A stretch of DNA of 15,194 bases. Origin: JANYHF01 sp031393505 (GTDB lineage Bacteria; Pseudomonadota; Alphaproteobacteria; Rhizobiales; Hyphomicrobiaceae). The stretch spans positions 1-15,194 of the forward strand of contig JANMVX010000297.1 of assembly GCA_031393505.1 (NCBI GenBank), given 5' to 3'. Under the pieces are notes generated by a model. It did no database searches and was not told the DNA's origin. It worked only from the letters and a program-made list of their open reading frames with translations. Made by a program: the position numbers and the translations under genes. Of the stretch, positions 1 to 5,949 are shown piece after piece. Position 1 is the first letter of the stretch. Every line of letters starts with the position of its first letter.

Positions 1-119
1 GGGCGCGAGCGGCCGTGGTTGCCGAGTGCGCTGCCGAGCAGGATCGGCAGCACCGGCAGCGTGCATGGCGCTGCGATGGTTACGATGCCAGCGAGCAGGG
101 CGAAGAGGAGTGCGATCAT
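1..119 (-). CDS. CcdA/DsbD-type membrane protein, N-terminus only (partial)
   Basis: The first 39 or so residues of a gene running off the left edge. The visible residues form a hydrophobic helix followed by APCTLPVLPILLGSALG, the proline-rich cysteine motif that opens the first transmembrane segment of CcdA/DsbD-gamma proteins. These move reducing equivalents from cytoplasmic thioredoxin across the inner membrane to periplasmic thiol proteins. The cysteine at about residue 19 would be one of the redox pair; the second is outside the window. I chose the ATG at 117-119 because the hydrophobic helix starts there, although the ribosome site is weak (GGGAC about 9 nt upstream). It lies on the same strand as the bufferin operon but 455 nt after nrsF, so it is probably a separate unit. 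Confidence 0.6.
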   Translation of the reverse strand, partial: MIALLFALLAGIVTIAAPCTLPVLPILLGSALGNHGRSR

Positions 120-574
120 GGAAGACGTCCCGATCTGGGGAACTCCGGCCGGGTGCCGGGTCGATGGGATCAAGAATAGGCGCAGTGCTGTTAAGGAGCC
201 ATTCGCAAGTACTTGATCCGGCGTCACATTGATGTCACCTGGGCTGACGGAGTGATCGCGGCGCCGTGATAGGAAGACGGCAGATGTTTGGAGTAAAGAG
301 AAGTTTAGCGGGCTAATTCAATGTGCAACTGTACGCGCCAAACTGAAGCCATTGCTCGTTGTGGATTTATCCACCCCTTAGAATGTCGTCCTCAAGCTGC
401 GTCAACCACGGCGGTGAGGCCTCGATCAGCAGAGCTTGGCCGAACGCCACATATGTCTGCAGCCATCTCATCGGTGCAGATTCCGGCAGCGTCCCAGCAG
501 ACGTCATGGCCCTGATTGCGGATTGCTCGGGAAGGCTGCGGATTGCAGGCGCTGCACGACGACAACACCCTGTT
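120..574. other. Gene-poor gap between nrsF and the CcdA-like gene
   Basis: No recognisable gene, RNA or clear terminator seen. It holds a 10-base direct repeat TGCGGATTGC (516-525 and 537-546), a short inverted repeat GTGGA-TTTA-TCCAC at 361-374, and ACAT-TG-ATGT in 220-240. The minus strand has a 46-codon open frame at 367-507 (ATG at 505-507), listed separately. The promoter of the CcdA-like gene is presumably in the lower part, but no convincing -35/-10 pair stands out. Confidence 0.5.
367..507 (-). CDS. Possible small protein of 46 residues, unrecognised
   Basis: An open frame on the operon strand, 67 nt after the nrsF stop, ending TAA at 367-369. The product begins MTSAGTLPESAPMRWLQTYV and continues with a plausible amphipathic helix and an acidic end (LEDDILRGG). 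Amino-acid composition looks protein-like. The only Shine-Dalgarno-like sequence (AGGG) is too close to the ATG to work well, and the frame stays open upstream without a good start. It may be a small operon member, a remnant of a longer gene, or chance. I do not recognise it. Confidence 0.2.
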   Translation of the reverse strand: MTSAGTLPESAPMRWLQTYVAFGQALLIEASPPWLTQLEDDILRGG

Positions 575-1213
575 TTACAACGCCAGCCGCCATCCGGCGA
601 CGCTGCCGAGGGCGATGATCAGCGCCGCCGTACCAAAGTTCCACAAGAGGATCATGACTGTGGCGTCGAAAGCGTGGAACAATGGCAGCGCCGCCGCCGT
701 GATTGCTGCGACGGCGAGGCTACCCATCAGCGTGGCGTCAGGCGACCGCAGCACGGCGACATGGCGCAGCATGATCAGCATGCCCATTGACAGCGGCAGG
801 CTCGTCAACAGCAGCGTTGCCAGGCATCGCGCCGTTTCGCCGAGCGTGATGCTGCCGGCGTCCAGCGCGACCCAATGCGTGAGGCACTGCGCGCTGACGC
901 TTGACAGCCAGATTGCAAGCGCCGGCACCGGCAATAGCAACCAGGATCGGGAGCGTCCCGGTATGCTGACGATGAAGGTGGCGATGGCCGCGAGCGCTCC
1001 GGTCAGCAACGCGGATGCGGCGTTGAGGGCGAAGCCCGGCTCATGCAGGCGTTGCATCAAATCGGGCCGGACGCCCTGGCCGATGGAGAGCAGCACAAGG
1101 ACGATCACCGCCAGCAGCAGCCACCCAGCGGCGCGCAACAACGGCGGGCGCAGGCGGCGGACCGGGGTGAGGTTGGCGGCGAGCGTGCCAATAAGATCCT
1201 GGGTTGTGGTCAC
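575..1213 (-). CDS. nrsF: NrsF-type anti-sigma factor (DUF1109), membrane protein
   Basis: A 212-residue protein that is almost entirely hydrophobic helices (about six, at roughly 28-48, 62-84, 90-107, 126-150, 160-180 and 185-205) with a short cytoplasmic N-terminus starting MTTTQDLIGTLAANLTPVRR. This is the DUF1109/NrsF pattern. The family holds the cognate ECF sigma factor at the inner membrane and releases it under heavy-metal stress, a response that depends on conserved cysteines in Caulobacter NrsF. The GTG start (1211-1213) overlaps the sigF stop by 4 nt, so translation is coupled and stoichiometry kept. Only Cys110 and Cys130 are present. The place where I expect a second conserved cysteine (an HC-x-x-D motif) reads HAFDA at 180-184, so the sensing chemistry may differ. 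It is the last recognised gene of the operon. Confidence 0.88.
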   Translation of the reverse strand: MTTTQDLIGTLAANLTPVRRLRPPLLRAAGWLLLAVIVLVLLSIGQGVRPDLMQRLHEPGFALNAASALLTGALAAIATFIVSIPGRSRSWLLLPVPALAIWLSSVSAQCLTHWVALDAGSITLGETARCLATLLLTSLPLSMGMLIMLRHVAVLRSPDATLMGSLAVAAITAAALPLFHAFDATVMILLWNFGTAALIIALGSVAGWRLAL

Positions 1214-1845
1214 GACCGGCTCCGATCAGTCAGCAGTCTACGCATGGTCTTTAACGCTCTGTGCACGGTTACTTTGAGCGTGGCAATCGATAACCCGCTG
1301 GCCGCCTCGGCTTCTTTCAGCGACATCTCTTCCAGTTTCAACAAACGCAGAGCACGCTGCTGACCCGGCGGTAGCGCGGCGAGGGCTGCGTGAAGGGCGC
1401 GTTGGTCGGACGGGTCGATCCCCTCCACCGGCTCCGCGCCGATCCAGTCATGCTGTTCGGTCAATGCCGTTTCACGTAGATTGCGGCGGCCCTGGCGGCG
1501 CAAACGATCCACCAGCTGGCGGTTGGCTATGGCAGCGAGCCACGGGGCGAAGGGGCGAGTTGGGTCGTACGTGTGCCGGATGGCATGGACAGTCAGTAGG
1601 ATGTCCTGCACCGCATCTTCCTGGTCTCTGGCATCGCGATGCCGGCGGGCGGCGAGCGAGCGCAGATAGGGCGTGACGCCCGCGAGCAGACGGCGATAGG
1701 CCACCCCGTCGCCGGTTTGTGCGCGCGCCATCAGGATCGACCAGTCGAGATCGCGGTCATCCGTGTCCACTGCAACGTCCCGTCCCAGCGTCGTCTTGTC
1801 GACGAGCCGCAGAGCGGCGGGACGGTTGCGCGGGGGAGCCGTCAT
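1210..1845 (-). CDS. sigF: ECF sigma factor, SigF type (ECF16 group)
   Basis: A 211-residue alternative RNA polymerase sigma factor. Region 2 spans about 36-118, with DQEDAVQDILLTVHAIRHTY and then PFAPWLAAIANRQLVDRLRR, the -10 recognition and melting segment. Region 4 spans about 148-205, with LPPGQQRALRLLKLEEMSLK and a helix-turn-helix ending TLKVTVHRALKTMRRLL, which reads the -35 element. ECF16 sigmas pair with DUF1109 anti-sigmas, as here. The frame is open further upstream, but I chose the ATG at 1843-1845 because it overlaps the bufD stop as ATGA, and the extra upstream residues would lie inside bufD and look unlike protein. About 30 residues precede region 2. The sigma factor is encoded inside the operon whose promoter it should read, giving positive feedback. 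Confidence 0.9.
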   Translation of the reverse strand: MTAPPRNRPAALRLVDKTTLGRDVAVDTDDRDLDWSILMARAQTGDGVAYRRLLAGVTPYLRSLAARRHRDARDQEDAVQDILLTVHAIRHTYDPTRPFAPWLAAIANRQLVDRLRRQGRRNLRETALTEQHDWIGAEPVEGIDPSDQRALHAALAALPPGQQRALRLLKLEEMSLKEAEAASGLSIATLKVTVHRALKTMRRLLTDRSRS

Positions 1846-2363
1846 GATACGCGCGGCTTCCACTGCGGAAACAACTTGCCGAACACCCAGTCCAATGACA
1901 GCGGGCCGGGGCCGATGGCCATAATCGCCAGCGCCAGTCCTGCCCAAAGGAGATGGAAATTGGCCCAACCATCAGGCATCACGAGTTGGATGACGCCCGT
2001 CATGATCAGAAGGCCGAGCGCGGCAAAGCGGGTGGCCAAGCCCAGCATCAGCAGGATCGGCAGGATGATCTCGGCGCAGGCGGTGAGTAAGCTGACCGTC
2101 GCGGGGGCGGGAATGGCGTAGACGCCGCCCAGGATGTGCAGCTTGAATTCCTCCGTAAACAGATAAACCGTGCTCGGCGCCAGCGCGAGGAAGCCCTCCC
2201 AACGCGTCAGGCCGGAGCGCAGGAACGGCGTCGCCAGGGCAAAGCGCAGCACGATCGGCGCAACCAACATCGCGACCCACACCATAGGGTCGAAAACAAA
2301 GCGGACGAGGCCTTCGATGCCACCCGACTTGGGCCGCTCGGCGATGGTCCTGACGGTGCTCAA
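1842..2363 (-). CDS. bufD: DoxX-family inner-membrane protein (bufD)
   Basis: A 173-residue DoxX protein with four or five hydrophobic segments. LRFALATPFLRSGLTRWEGF near residue 39 and LTACAEIILPILLMLGLATR near 93 are the family signature helices. DoxX proteins accompany MNIO/bufferin operons; proposed roles are redox or membrane-associated steps in peptide handling, but the biochemical role is not settled. The start is TTG at 2361-2363, chosen because AGAGG lies 6-7 nt upstream and no ATG occurs before the first membrane segment. It begins 3 nt after the bufC stop and ends overlapping the sigF ATG by 4 nt, so it sits firmly inside the operon. Confidence 0.85.
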   Translation of the reverse strand: MSTVRTIAERPKSGGIEGLVRFVFDPMVWVAMLVAPIVLRFALATPFLRSGLTRWEGFLALAPSTVYLFTEEFKLHILGGVYAIPAPATVSLLTACAEIILPILLMLGLATRFAALGLLIMTGVIQLVMPDGWANFHLLWAGLALAIMAIGPGPLSLDWVFGKLFPQWKPRVS

Positions 2364-2366
2364 GGT

Positions 2367-3164
2367 CTACCTCTTTTCCTCATGTTGTGCGTCAATGGGC
2401 AGGTCGAAACCGGCGATGGCGCCCGATCCGATCAATCCGGAAATATTGGCCACAAGGTCGAACTGCGCATCTTCCGACCAGGCCGCCATGGCCGCCTCAA
2501 GAACCGGCGCGCCGGTGGCCAGCGTACCGATGAACGTGGCCCCGCCGGCAGGCAGCGACCGGACCTCGACATCGGCGTTGGGGCGCACAATGAGTGTATC
2601 CTCGCCCCCGGCCGCCAGATCGATCTCGGTTGGCGTCCCGTCGGCGACATTCATACGCCAGATGGAAAGCGCCGGCAGTTTCGAGCGCACAACGCGCGAC
2701 GATGGATGCAGCCGCAAGCGCAGTTGCGGCAAAGCCTCCGGATCGATGGCGGCAATGCGTTCGGCCTCCATGGGCTGTGCCTCAGCCGCGTGATAAGCCT
2801 CCAGCCAGGCCCGCTCGATGCGTGCGACATCGGCGAGATAGGGCACGCTCTGCGCCGGCTCAAAGCCCGCGATGTGGTCGGCAAATCCCGCGCCATAGTT
2901 GAGCAGGATCGGCGAGGCGGGCGGCGCGACCAGCACATAGGTGCGCGCCATGGCCCGGAAGAAGTCCTCGCCGACGATCCGGCAGGTGGCGGGAAACGAC
3001 TCCTTCAGCGCGTCGATCAGGCCAACAAAGACATTGTTGCGATAGACCGCAAAGCGCGCCGCGCTCGGTTCCCCATCGGGTCCGACCAGCCCCTTGGGGA
3101 TCGGCCGGTCAGGGTCGAGGATCGCCCCAGCAAAGTCCCGCTGCCGTTCAGCCCGTTGCGACAC
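2367..3164 (-). CDS. bufC: BufC/HvfC-type MNIO partner protein (DUF2063)
   Basis: A 265-residue cytoplasmic protein. The N-terminal DUF2063 domain (about 5-135) carries AARFAVYRNNVFVGLIDALK, FPATCRIVGEDFFRAMARTY, PPASPILLNYGAGFADHIAG, VPYLADVARIERAW and AYHAAEAQP. The C-terminal half is a beta-rich domain. In bufferin and related RiPP pathways this protein forms a complex with the MNIO enzyme and presents the precursor peptide. The 'DNA-binding domain' name in databases is a misnomer for this context. I take GTG at 3162-3164 as start because AGGGGG ends 6 nt before it. The longer alternative, TTG at 3183-3185, has no comparable site. The gene overlaps bufB by 17 nt, implying coupled synthesis of the two partners. 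Confidence 0.85.
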   Translation of the reverse strand: MSQRAERQRDFAGAILDPDRPIPKGLVGPDGEPSAARFAVYRNNVFVGLIDALKESFPATCRIVGEDFFRAMARTYVLVAPPASPILLNYGAGFADHIAGFEPAQSVPYLADVARIERAWLEAYHAAEAQPMEAERIAAIDPEALPQLRLRLHPSSRVVRSKLPALSIWRMNVADGTPTEIDLAAGGEDTLIVRPNADVEVRSLPAGGATFIGTLATGAPVLEAAMAAWSEDAQFDLVANISGLIGSGAIAGFDLPIDAQHEEKR

Positions 3165-4029
3165 GTTTGGCCCCCTGGCGCTCAACGCTCATCATGACGG
3201 CCTCGGCCCGCTCGGCCTCCGACTTCAACACCGGCCAGTCCGGCACATCGGCATCCCACTCGATCAGCGTCGGGGTTGCGCCGAGATGGCGAACTGCCCG
3301 TTCATACAGGCCCCACACGATATCATCGACGGCACGGTCATGGCTATCGATCAGCAGGGGGCGGCCCTTTTCGTCCGTGCGCGTGGCATGGCCGGCGAGG
3401 TGCATTTCTTTTACGGCGGCAAGCGGATAGGCGTCGAGATAGGCGACCGGATCCCAGTCCTGGTTGGTCGAAGCGACATAGATATTGTTGACGTCCAGCA
3501 GCAAACCGCAGCCCGTGCGTTTGGCGATCTGCGTGATGAAGTCGATTTCGCCGTAGGTGTTCTCGGTGAAGGCCAAATACGTTGACGGATTTTCCAACAG
3601 CATCTGCCGCCCAAGCGTCGATTGCACGTCATCGACATGCTCGCAAACTTGCGTCAGCGTTTCATCCGTATAGGGCAGCGGCAGCAGGTCGTTGAGGAAG
3701 CTCGCCTCGTGCGTCGACCAGGCCAGGTGCTCGGAAAACAGCCCCGGCTGGTAGCGATCAATTAGAGTCTTCAGGCGCGTCAAGTGCTCGCGGTCCAGCG
3801 GCTGCTGCGCACCAATGGACAGGCCGACGCCGTGCAGCGACAGCGGATAGTGAGCGCGAATGGCTTCGAGGTAGCGATGCGGCGGCCCGCCCGCGCCCAT
3901 GTAGTTCTCGGCATGCACCTCGAAGAAGCCGATGTCCGGCCGCGTCTCCATGATGGTGCGGTAATGCGCTGGTTTTAGCCCCACGCCGGCGCGCGGTGGG
4001 ATGCGGTTTCCATCTTTGGTACTTGGCAT
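3148..4029 (-). CDS. bufB: MNIO enzyme, DUF692 family (BufB)
   Basis: A 293-residue TIM-barrel oxidase of the multinuclear non-haem iron family, which uses a di- or tri-iron cluster and oxygen to modify cysteines of a precursor peptide (thiooxazole or oxazolone-type heterocycles in this group). Likely metal ligands lie in the standard motifs: FFEVHAENY (36-43), SLHGVGLS (64-71, His66), FSEHLAW (98-104, Glu100/His101), LLENPSTY (144-151, Glu146/Asn147), LLLDVNNIYV (176-185, Asp179/Asn182), EMHLAGH (208-214, both His), DSH (228-230) and LIEWD (255-259, Glu257). None is missing, so the enzyme should be active. Start ATG at 4027-4029, because GGAGG lies 6 nt upstream; an earlier in-frame start at 4050 has no such site. 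Its substrate is almost certainly the bufA product encoded 75 nt upstream. Confidence 0.92.
   Translation of the reverse strand: MPSTKDGNRIPPRAGVGLKPAHYRTIMETRPDIGFFEVHAENYMGAGGPPHRYLEAIRAHYPLSLHGVGLSIGAQQPLDREHLTRLKTLIDRYQPGLFSEHLAWSTHEASFLNDLLPLPYTDETLTQVCEHVDDVQSTLGRQMLLENPSTYLAFTENTYGEIDFITQIAKRTGCGLLLDVNNIYVASTNQDWDPVAYLDAYPLAAVKEMHLAGHATRTDEKGRPLLIDSHDRAVDDIVWGLYERAVRHLGATPTLIEWDADVPDWPVLKSEAERAEAVMMSVERQGAKRVATG
3171..3176 (-). promoter_or_regulatory. Ribosome binding site that sets the bufC start
   Basis: AGGGGG on the minus strand inside the 3' end of bufB, followed by the 6-nt spacer CCAAAC and then GTG at 3162-3164. It favours this start over the upstream in-frame TTG at 3183-3185. 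Confidence 0.55.
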
Positions 4030-4055
4030 CACAGCCCTCCAGCGTCGCAAGATGC

Positions 4056-4088
4056 GTCCGGGCAGGCAGGGGACCAGCCCGCCCGGAC
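4056..4088 (-). promoter_or_regulatory. Stem-loop between bufA and bufB
   Basis: Arms 4056-4067 and 4077-4088 pair over 12 positions with one A/C mismatch (perfect core GTCCGGGC / GCCCGGAC), with a 9-nt loop. It fills most of the 75-nt gap between the bufA stop and the bufB ribosome site. No run of T follows on the minus strand, so it is less like a full terminator than a partial terminator or 3'-end stabiliser that would give more bufA than bufB message. Role inferred; the structure is visible. Confidence 0.6.
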
Positions 4089-4104
4089 AGGCAATTCTTA
4101 GGCG

Positions 4105-4461
4105 TTAGGCCTTGGGCTCGAGCATACCCATCTTGCCATCGGGGTTCTTCATGGTCACGCACGAGCCAGTCGGCACGAGCTTGAAGGCATTGCCCTGATA
4201 ATCGGCGGTGCTGGTGCCCGCGCAGGTGGTGCCGGCGCCGGCAAAGCAGTCATTGTGGCCCTTGAGGGAAATGCCAAAGCACTTCTCCATCTTGCCGCCC
4301 TTGACTTCCATGACGACGGTGTCGCGCATCTTCATCATTTCGGCTTCGGTCATCGGCTTCATCATCATTTCGTCGGCGGCGTTGGCCGTGACAATGGTCA
4401 GCGGGTTCAACGCGGCGGCGAAAGCGCCAACGACCAGAGCGGACAACATGCGGTTCGACAT
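4105..4461 (-). CDS. bufA: Bufferin precursor peptide (DUF2282)
   Basis: A 118-residue secreted peptide. Residues 1-28 are a Sec signal peptide with cleavage expected after ANA (26-28). The mature part has the four-cysteine DUF2282 pattern: KCFGISLKGHNDC (Cys61, Cys72), TTCAGTS (Cys80) and GSC (Cys101). In characterised bufferins two of these cysteines become sulfur heterocycles made by BufB, and the peptide binds copper in the periplasm; which two here is inferred by family. The start is ATG at 4459-4461, with GGAGGA 9 nt upstream. The frame is open to 5178, but the extra residues look non-coding and the signal peptide would be buried. Residues 32-51 are strikingly methionine-rich (eight Met in 20). 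First gene of the operon, directly downstream of the SigF-type promoter. Confidence 0.92.
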   Translation of the reverse strand: MSNRMLSALVVGAFAAALNPLTIVTANAADEMMMKPMTEAEMMKMRDTVVMEVKGGKMEKCFGISLKGHNDCFAGAGTTCAGTSTADYQGNAFKLVPTGSCVTMKNPDGKMGMLEPKA

Positions 4462-4549
4462 TTTTTGGACTCCTCCAAGCGTGGATTGGCGGCGTGACGG
4501 TCTCGTCAGTGCCGTCCTGGCAGGCGCGTCGCACCTGTCTGAGTGATAG

Positions 4550-4575
4550 TTCGCTGATGGCGCGGGAAAGGTTAC
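4550..4575 (-). promoter_or_regulatory. SigF-type promoter of the buf-sigF-nrsF operon
   Basis: On the minus strand GTAACC (4570-4575) is followed by exactly 16 bases and then CGAA (4550-4553). This equals the Caulobacter SigF consensus as I know it. Transcription would start near 4543, leaving a leader of about 80 nt before bufA. I saw no second copy of the full motif in the window. Confidence 0.8.
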
Positions 4576-4724
4576 AGGGGGGCGTGAAAAGTTTTGTGTT
4601 GCCACCTTGGGCTGCGCGAAGTCGACCGCTACGGTCATGAACATCACGCGCCAACCCTGGCATGGAAGAACTGGTCCGAAACCGGTCGTGAAATTTATCG
4701 TTTGCGAGCCAACGGCGCAAGCTC

Positions 4725-4751
4725 GTCTGTCTCTCAACGATGGAGACAGAC
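4725..4751. repeat. Perfect 9-bp inverted repeat, GTCTGTCTC / GAGACAGAC
   Basis: Arms 4725-4733 and 4743-4751 with a 9-base loop. It stands about 150 bp upstream of the SigF promoter and 40 bp before the integrase remnant. No T-run follows on either strand, so a terminator is doubtful. It could be a protein site or a recombination-site relic. Confidence 0.5.
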
Positions 4752-4791
4752 CATGAACGACAACGGCGCTTCCATTGTCAAACTGCCGGTT

Positions 4792-4896
4792 TCTGTTCAA
4801 TTTTTGCTCAAACATTCGAAGATAGGAAGCACCGTTCGCTATCTCGGCATCGAAGTCGATGATGCCATCGAGATTGCCGAGAAGATCGACATCTGA
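4792..4896 (+). pseudogene. 3' end of a tyrosine recombinase gene (remnant copy 1)
   Basis: Translates as VSVQFLLKHSKIGSTVRYLG followed by IEVDDAIEIAEKIDI and a stop. This is the C-terminal end of XerC/D-like integrases: the box with the GH(S/T)KI motif (here KHSKI), the catalytic tyrosine in TVRYLG, and the conserved tail. Everything upstream (box I arginine, HxxR) is gone; the open frame continues to 4594, but that part does not look like integrase. The glycine of the usual GH motif is Lys. It is a dead fragment, and its partner copy lies at 9006-9108. Confidence 0.72.
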
Positions 4897-4929
4897 GGGT
4901 CGACGCAGTCCCTCAGCTAGCTGACGTAG

Positions 4930-4951
4930 TCGGCGGCGGCACCGCCGCCGA
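4930..4951. repeat. 10-bp GC inverted repeat after the integrase remnant
   Basis: CGGCGGCGG / CCGCCGCCG plus a flanking T/A pair, separated by two bases (4940-4941). It lies 34 bases after the integrase remnant's stop, where the transcription terminator of the ancestral gene could have been, but without an adjacent T-run. Confidence 0.45.
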
Positions 4952-5171
4952 TCGGTCGATGGCAACTTTTGTATAGGCGGGACCGATGCTTTTCGACGTC
5001 TCTCGCGACGCGCATGTGTCAATGGACCCAGCTCAGCTTGCACCCTTGCCCTGCGCCGTGATTGCCCGTTGCTGTCGGAACTTTCCGCACCCGCCTCACC
5101 AACCGGGATCTCCTCCGGCCGCCGATGAAAAACTGGGCGCTTGAGCTGCACCCTCCGGTGCGTTGACATTC

Positions 5172-5199
5172 TTGACACCCAGTCGAAACTTGCGATAGT
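5172..5199 (+). promoter_or_regulatory. Candidate sigma-70-type promoter of the fibronectin-like gene
   Basis: TTGACA at 5172-5177 and GATAGT at 5194-5199, spaced 16 bases, about 30 bases before the start codon. A second TTGACA sits at 5163-5168. The -35 is perfect, the -10 weak (four of six). Confidence 0.4.
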
Positions 5200-5218
5200 C
5201 GATAACAGACAAGTTACC

Positions 5219-5222
5219 GGAG
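5219..5222 (+). promoter_or_regulatory. Ribosome binding site that picks the second ATG
   Basis: GGAG ends 1 base before the first ATG (5224) but 7 bases before the second (5230), so 5230 is the better start. Confidence 0.55.
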
Positions 5223-5229
5223 CATGGTT

Positions 5230-5868
5230 ATGTCGTATCGCGTTCGTACTGCGCGGTTCGCTGCGATAGCGGCATTAAGTTTGGCCAGCCTGCTCTCCAC
5301 TACAGCAACGCCCCTGTCACAGCAAAAACAGCCGCCGCGCCTGTCAAAGGGCAAGCTTGCTCCGGGCGTAGGTGCGCCGCAGCTGTCGTGCACGGTGACC
5401 TGCGGATCGGGAGCTGACCCGCAACCCGTGGCCAAGCTGAGCTGGTTCCAGGCCGGCATGCCGCTGGGGCCCAAATCCATGCGCCCGGCAGGAGCCGCAG
5501 CCCAAACATCGATCACGCTTGAAGCGACAATCTTCGATAGTGGCTTTGAGAACGAGCAGTTCGCTACCTTCGATACCAAGGTAGCGAAGCCCGGTATTCG
5601 GCCGAGCCAAGCCATTGCCAGTGACGACGCGACGCCCATCCCCGGTCTCGACCTGAAAGTGAAGACCTTCGCGCTGGCAAAACCGGTTGCTGGCGGTGGT
5701 CCGTCCAGCGCCCAGACCACATCGATCGACGTCGAAGGTTTGAGCGCCGGCCTCATCTATCAGTGGCGCATGCGCTTCAGCGGCCCAGCGGGTACTGGGT
5801 ATTCCCTGGTTGCGCGTTGCCGTGCACCGATCTGCGTGCGCGACGAGGTGCGGGAGAAGAAAGAATAG
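5230..5868 (+). CDS. Secreted fibronectin type III-like protein, unknown role
   Basis: A 212-residue protein. Residues 1-28 are a Sec signal peptide (Arg-rich start, then AAIAALSLASLLS). A proline- and lysine-rich linker follows, then a beta-rich domain whose end, GLSAGLIYQWRMRFSG (170-185), has the Y-x-W-R-x-R strand typical of fibronectin III folds. Four cysteines (54, 58, 197, 202) could form two disulfides, fitting the periplasm or exterior. The C-terminus is charged (RDEVREKKE). It starts at the second ATG because of ribosome-site spacing. It is followed after 81 nt by the beta-propeller gene on the same strand, so the two are probably co-transcribed and the proteins may work together. 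I do not recognise a named family. No membrane anchor or sortase signal is visible. Confidence 0.75.
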   Translation: MSYRVRTARFAAIAALSLASLLSTTATPLSQQKQPPRLSKGKLAPGVGAPQLSCTVTCGSGADPQPVAKLSWFQAGMPLGPKSMRPAGAAAQTSITLEATIFDSGFENEQFATFDTKVAKPGIRPSQAIASDDATPIPGLDLKVKTFALAKPVAGGGPSSAQTTSIDVEGLSAGLIYQWRMRFSGPAGTGYSLVARCRAPICVRDEVREKKE

Positions 5869-5949
5869 CGCGGACTGTCTCGACACTGCGCCCAAGGGTG
5901 TAGCGATTGCAGCGCAGACTGACGCAGCCGGCTTCAGCGGGAGAGTGGA

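Larger units (their letters stand above)
4462..5229. other. Non-coding stretch: operon promoter and integrase debris
   Basis: From left to right this holds the bufA leader and SigF promoter, about 130 bases I cannot assign, a 9-bp inverted repeat (4725-4751), the integrase-tail remnant (4792-4896), a 10-bp GC-rich inverted repeat (4930-4951), more unassigned sequence, and the likely promoter of the fibronectin-like gene. The open frames here on both strands (plus 4594-4896; minus 4462-5178) are not convincing full genes. Confidence 0.6.

Noticed and set aside
366..374. TTATCCACC resembling a DnaA box
   Set aside because: Single imperfect copy, no AT-rich stretch, no other boxes and no dnaA or origin genes nearby.
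516..1277. 253-codon plus-strand frame across nrsF and sigF
   Set aside because: Antisense shadow; the minus-strand frames have strong family motifs and coupled junctions.
2136..3197. 353-codon plus-strand frame across bufC and bufD
   Set aside because: Arg/Gly/Asp-rich shadow of two clear minus-strand genes; no motifs.
4594..4791. Upstream two-thirds of the 100-codon frame leading into integrase remnant 1
   Set aside because: Does not resemble integrase and has no good start; only the last 34 codons are homologous.
4462..5178. N-terminal extension of the bufA frame by 239 codons
   Set aside because: Arg/Ser-rich, would bury the signal peptide, and the internal ATG at 4461 has a strong ribosome site right after the SigF promoter.
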